A stretch of 64,000 nt of DNA from Neocallimastix lanati (nom. inval.) (Eukaryota; Neocallimastigomycota; Neocallimastigomycetes; Neocallimastigales; Neocallimastigaceae): contig JACVTC010000011.1 in NCBI GenBank assembly GCA_016946835.1, positions 345,001 through 409,000 on the forward strand, written 5' to 3'. The notes below the pieces were generated by a model. The model searched no databases. It was given only the letters and a program-made list of their open reading frames with translations, and was not told where the DNA came from. The position numbers and the translations under genes were made by a program. Each line of letters begins with the position of its first letter. Positions within the stretch are counted from its first letter, which is position 1. Below, piece after piece: positions 62,456 through 64,000 of this stretch.

Positions 62456-64000
62456 ATGCAAAAAGTAAAATTAGTTTTATTAGTGTTTTTAATTTCATAT
62501 TGTTTATGTAATAATGTTACCAGTATATCTTTTACTAAATTACCTGAAACAATAAATCCTGGAGATTTAATAAATTTAGAATGGAATTATACTGATAGTA
62601 ATGATTATAATGTCGAATTTAGTTTATGTAATCATAAAGAAGTTCAATGTCAAAAATTAGCAATTACAACAACGAAAACTAATCAACTAAATTTGGTAAG
62701 CAATTAGCAATTATATTTAATTAATTTTGAATCTCTTAAATTATAAATTAAAAAATAATATATTAATTTAAAAATATATATATATATTTATTTTAAAAAA
62801 AAATATAGACAATGGAATTTAAAGAATCACCATGTTATTTCAAAGAGAAATCAATTGAAAATTGGTATTTATTAGGTTCAGTAATATATTCAAAAAGTAA
62901 TCAGACCCATTTTAATTCAAAGATGTTGAAGAGAAATTTAATTTGTGAAGGAGAATGTAAAGAAGATCTTTGTTTAAAAAATCTTAATTCTAATAGTACA
63001 GAAATAATTCCAAATAATAATGCTCAAAATAATAGTGATAATGGTATTGACAGTGTTAAAGAGAAATCAATAAATAATTCTTCATCAAATGAAGGAAATA
63101 AGAATAATAATAAAAAGAAGCAATTTCCATATATAACAGTTTTATTTTTTGGAATATTAGGTTTATTAATTTTAGCAGCTGGTAGTATTGTTTATATTAA
63201 AAAATTTAAAAAGAAGGAAGATGATCCAATTCCAATTTTTTCTGTAGAGGATTCATCTTATTGCTGTGATATGAGTGCTCACTCACAAGTTTTAGGTAAT
63301 GCATCATTTCATTCAAATGCGATGGAAAGAGCAATATTAAATATAAATAGAGAAAACACAAATCAAACAAAAATAGCAGATCAATCTCATTTATCTGTAC
63401 AACTTCATCCAATCGGTCCTGTTAATGATGGTTATAGTCATAGCAGTCAAGCCAGTAGTAGAACTAGAGAAACAATTGCCACAGATAATTCATTTAAAAT
63501 TTCACAAGAAAAGCAGAATGAATTAAATGGAGTTTCATTAAATCATTCTAATACAGGATCACCATATTTAGCAACATTGTCACCTATATCAATGGCTTCA
63601 TCAATACAATTTGTTTCATCACCAAAACCAAAGAAAAAAGTGTCAGTTAGACATGATAATGTAATTATTAATTTTTTTTTTTTTTTTTAAGTTTTTTCTT
63701 TTTTTTTTATTATTATTTTTTTTTTTAAATTTAAATATTGAAATATTAATTTTATATTAATATTATTTATATATTAATAATAATATATATATATTATTAA
63801 ATTAATTATTTAATAATTAAATAGACAAAATATCATCATAATTCACCCTTACCAAATGTATATGCAGAATCAGCTGTGATAGTTGATAAAAAAGCAAATA
63901 GTTCTTATTTAATATCAGAATTACCAGTAATTTCTGATAATAGGTCAGGTATTTCAAGTAAACGTTCATTTAATTCAACTAATGAAGAAACAAAAGTTTT
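62456..64000 (+). CDS. Type I single-pass membrane protein with Ig-like ectodomain, 3' partial
   Basis: Exons 62456-62695, 62809-63660 and 63825 to beyond 64000, all phase 0 (donors GTAAGC and GTAATT, acceptors ATATAG and AAATAG). Over 420 residues are visible and the frame is open at the window edge. Residues 1-19 form a signal peptide. The ectodomain (~20-215) starts with SISFTKLPETINPGDLINLE and WNYTDSNDYNVEFSLC, a short beta-sandwich pattern like the Kre9/Knh1-type Ser-Thr-rich fungal surface domain, with about six Cys and several N-glycosylation sites (NVT, NYT, NQT, NST). A single span lies at about 223-247 (TVLFFGILGLLILAAGSIVY), followed by KKFKKKEDD as a stop-transfer. The long cytosolic tail is Ser/Asn-rich and polar. 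Role unknown; a surface sensor or wall-anchoring protein is an inference. Confidence 0.8.

Overview
The window is nuclear DNA of an extremely AT-rich eukaryote with spliceosomal introns (GTAAxx/GTATxx donors, short [A/T]AG acceptors). The best fit is an anaerobic gut fungus (Neocallimastigomycota). Supporting signs are: long A and T homopolymers and AT microsatellites throughout non-coding DNA; Asn/Ser/Lys-rich proteins; a PacC/Rim101 factor and a fungal-type bZIP; a Cys-rich tandem module resembling the dockerins of this group; and two intronless enzymes that look bacterial. This lineage assignment is an inference from sequence style and gene content.

Layout. 1-291: 3' end of a Cys-rich, dockerin-like protein. 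292-8207: non-coding DNA with a probable pseudogene (about 1640-2300, minus) and a short retroposon with target-site duplication and poly-A tail (4451-4863). 8208-11668: PacC/Rim101 zinc-finger regulator (2 exons). 14156-16581 (minus): secreted LRR protein in 10 exons, one LRR per exon. 18874-21234 (minus): F-box protein. 22938-24005: small four-span membrane protein (4 exons). About 25672-25935: second GC-richer, poly-A-tailed patch. 27458-28986 (minus): ELMO-domain protein (5 exons). 31980-32747 (minus): metallo-beta-lactamase-fold hydrolase. About 33490-34165: broken coding sequence. 38603-40359: bZIP factor with a C-terminal Cys cluster (2 exons). 40504-43238: inverted repeat with roughly 1.06-kb arms. 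45551-46477: secreted SH3b-SH3b-C39-like cysteine peptidase. 48236-49503 (minus): PARL/Pcp1-like rhomboid (3 exons). 50538-59941: one 4-exon gene for a protein of about 2,926 residues with several candidate SUMO-interacting motifs and a (KEQQL)n coiled coil. 62456-64000: type I membrane protein, cut by the window end.

The genes form no operon or obvious pathway; each stands alone, separated by 1-8 kb of AT-rich DNA. Two themes recur: interaction with the rumen surroundings (dockerin-like module, secreted LRR protein, secreted peptidase, type I surface protein) and regulation (PacC, bZIP, F-box, ELMO, large SIM protein). All exon joins were made by eye from splice motifs and preserved reading phase; no transcript evidence was available.
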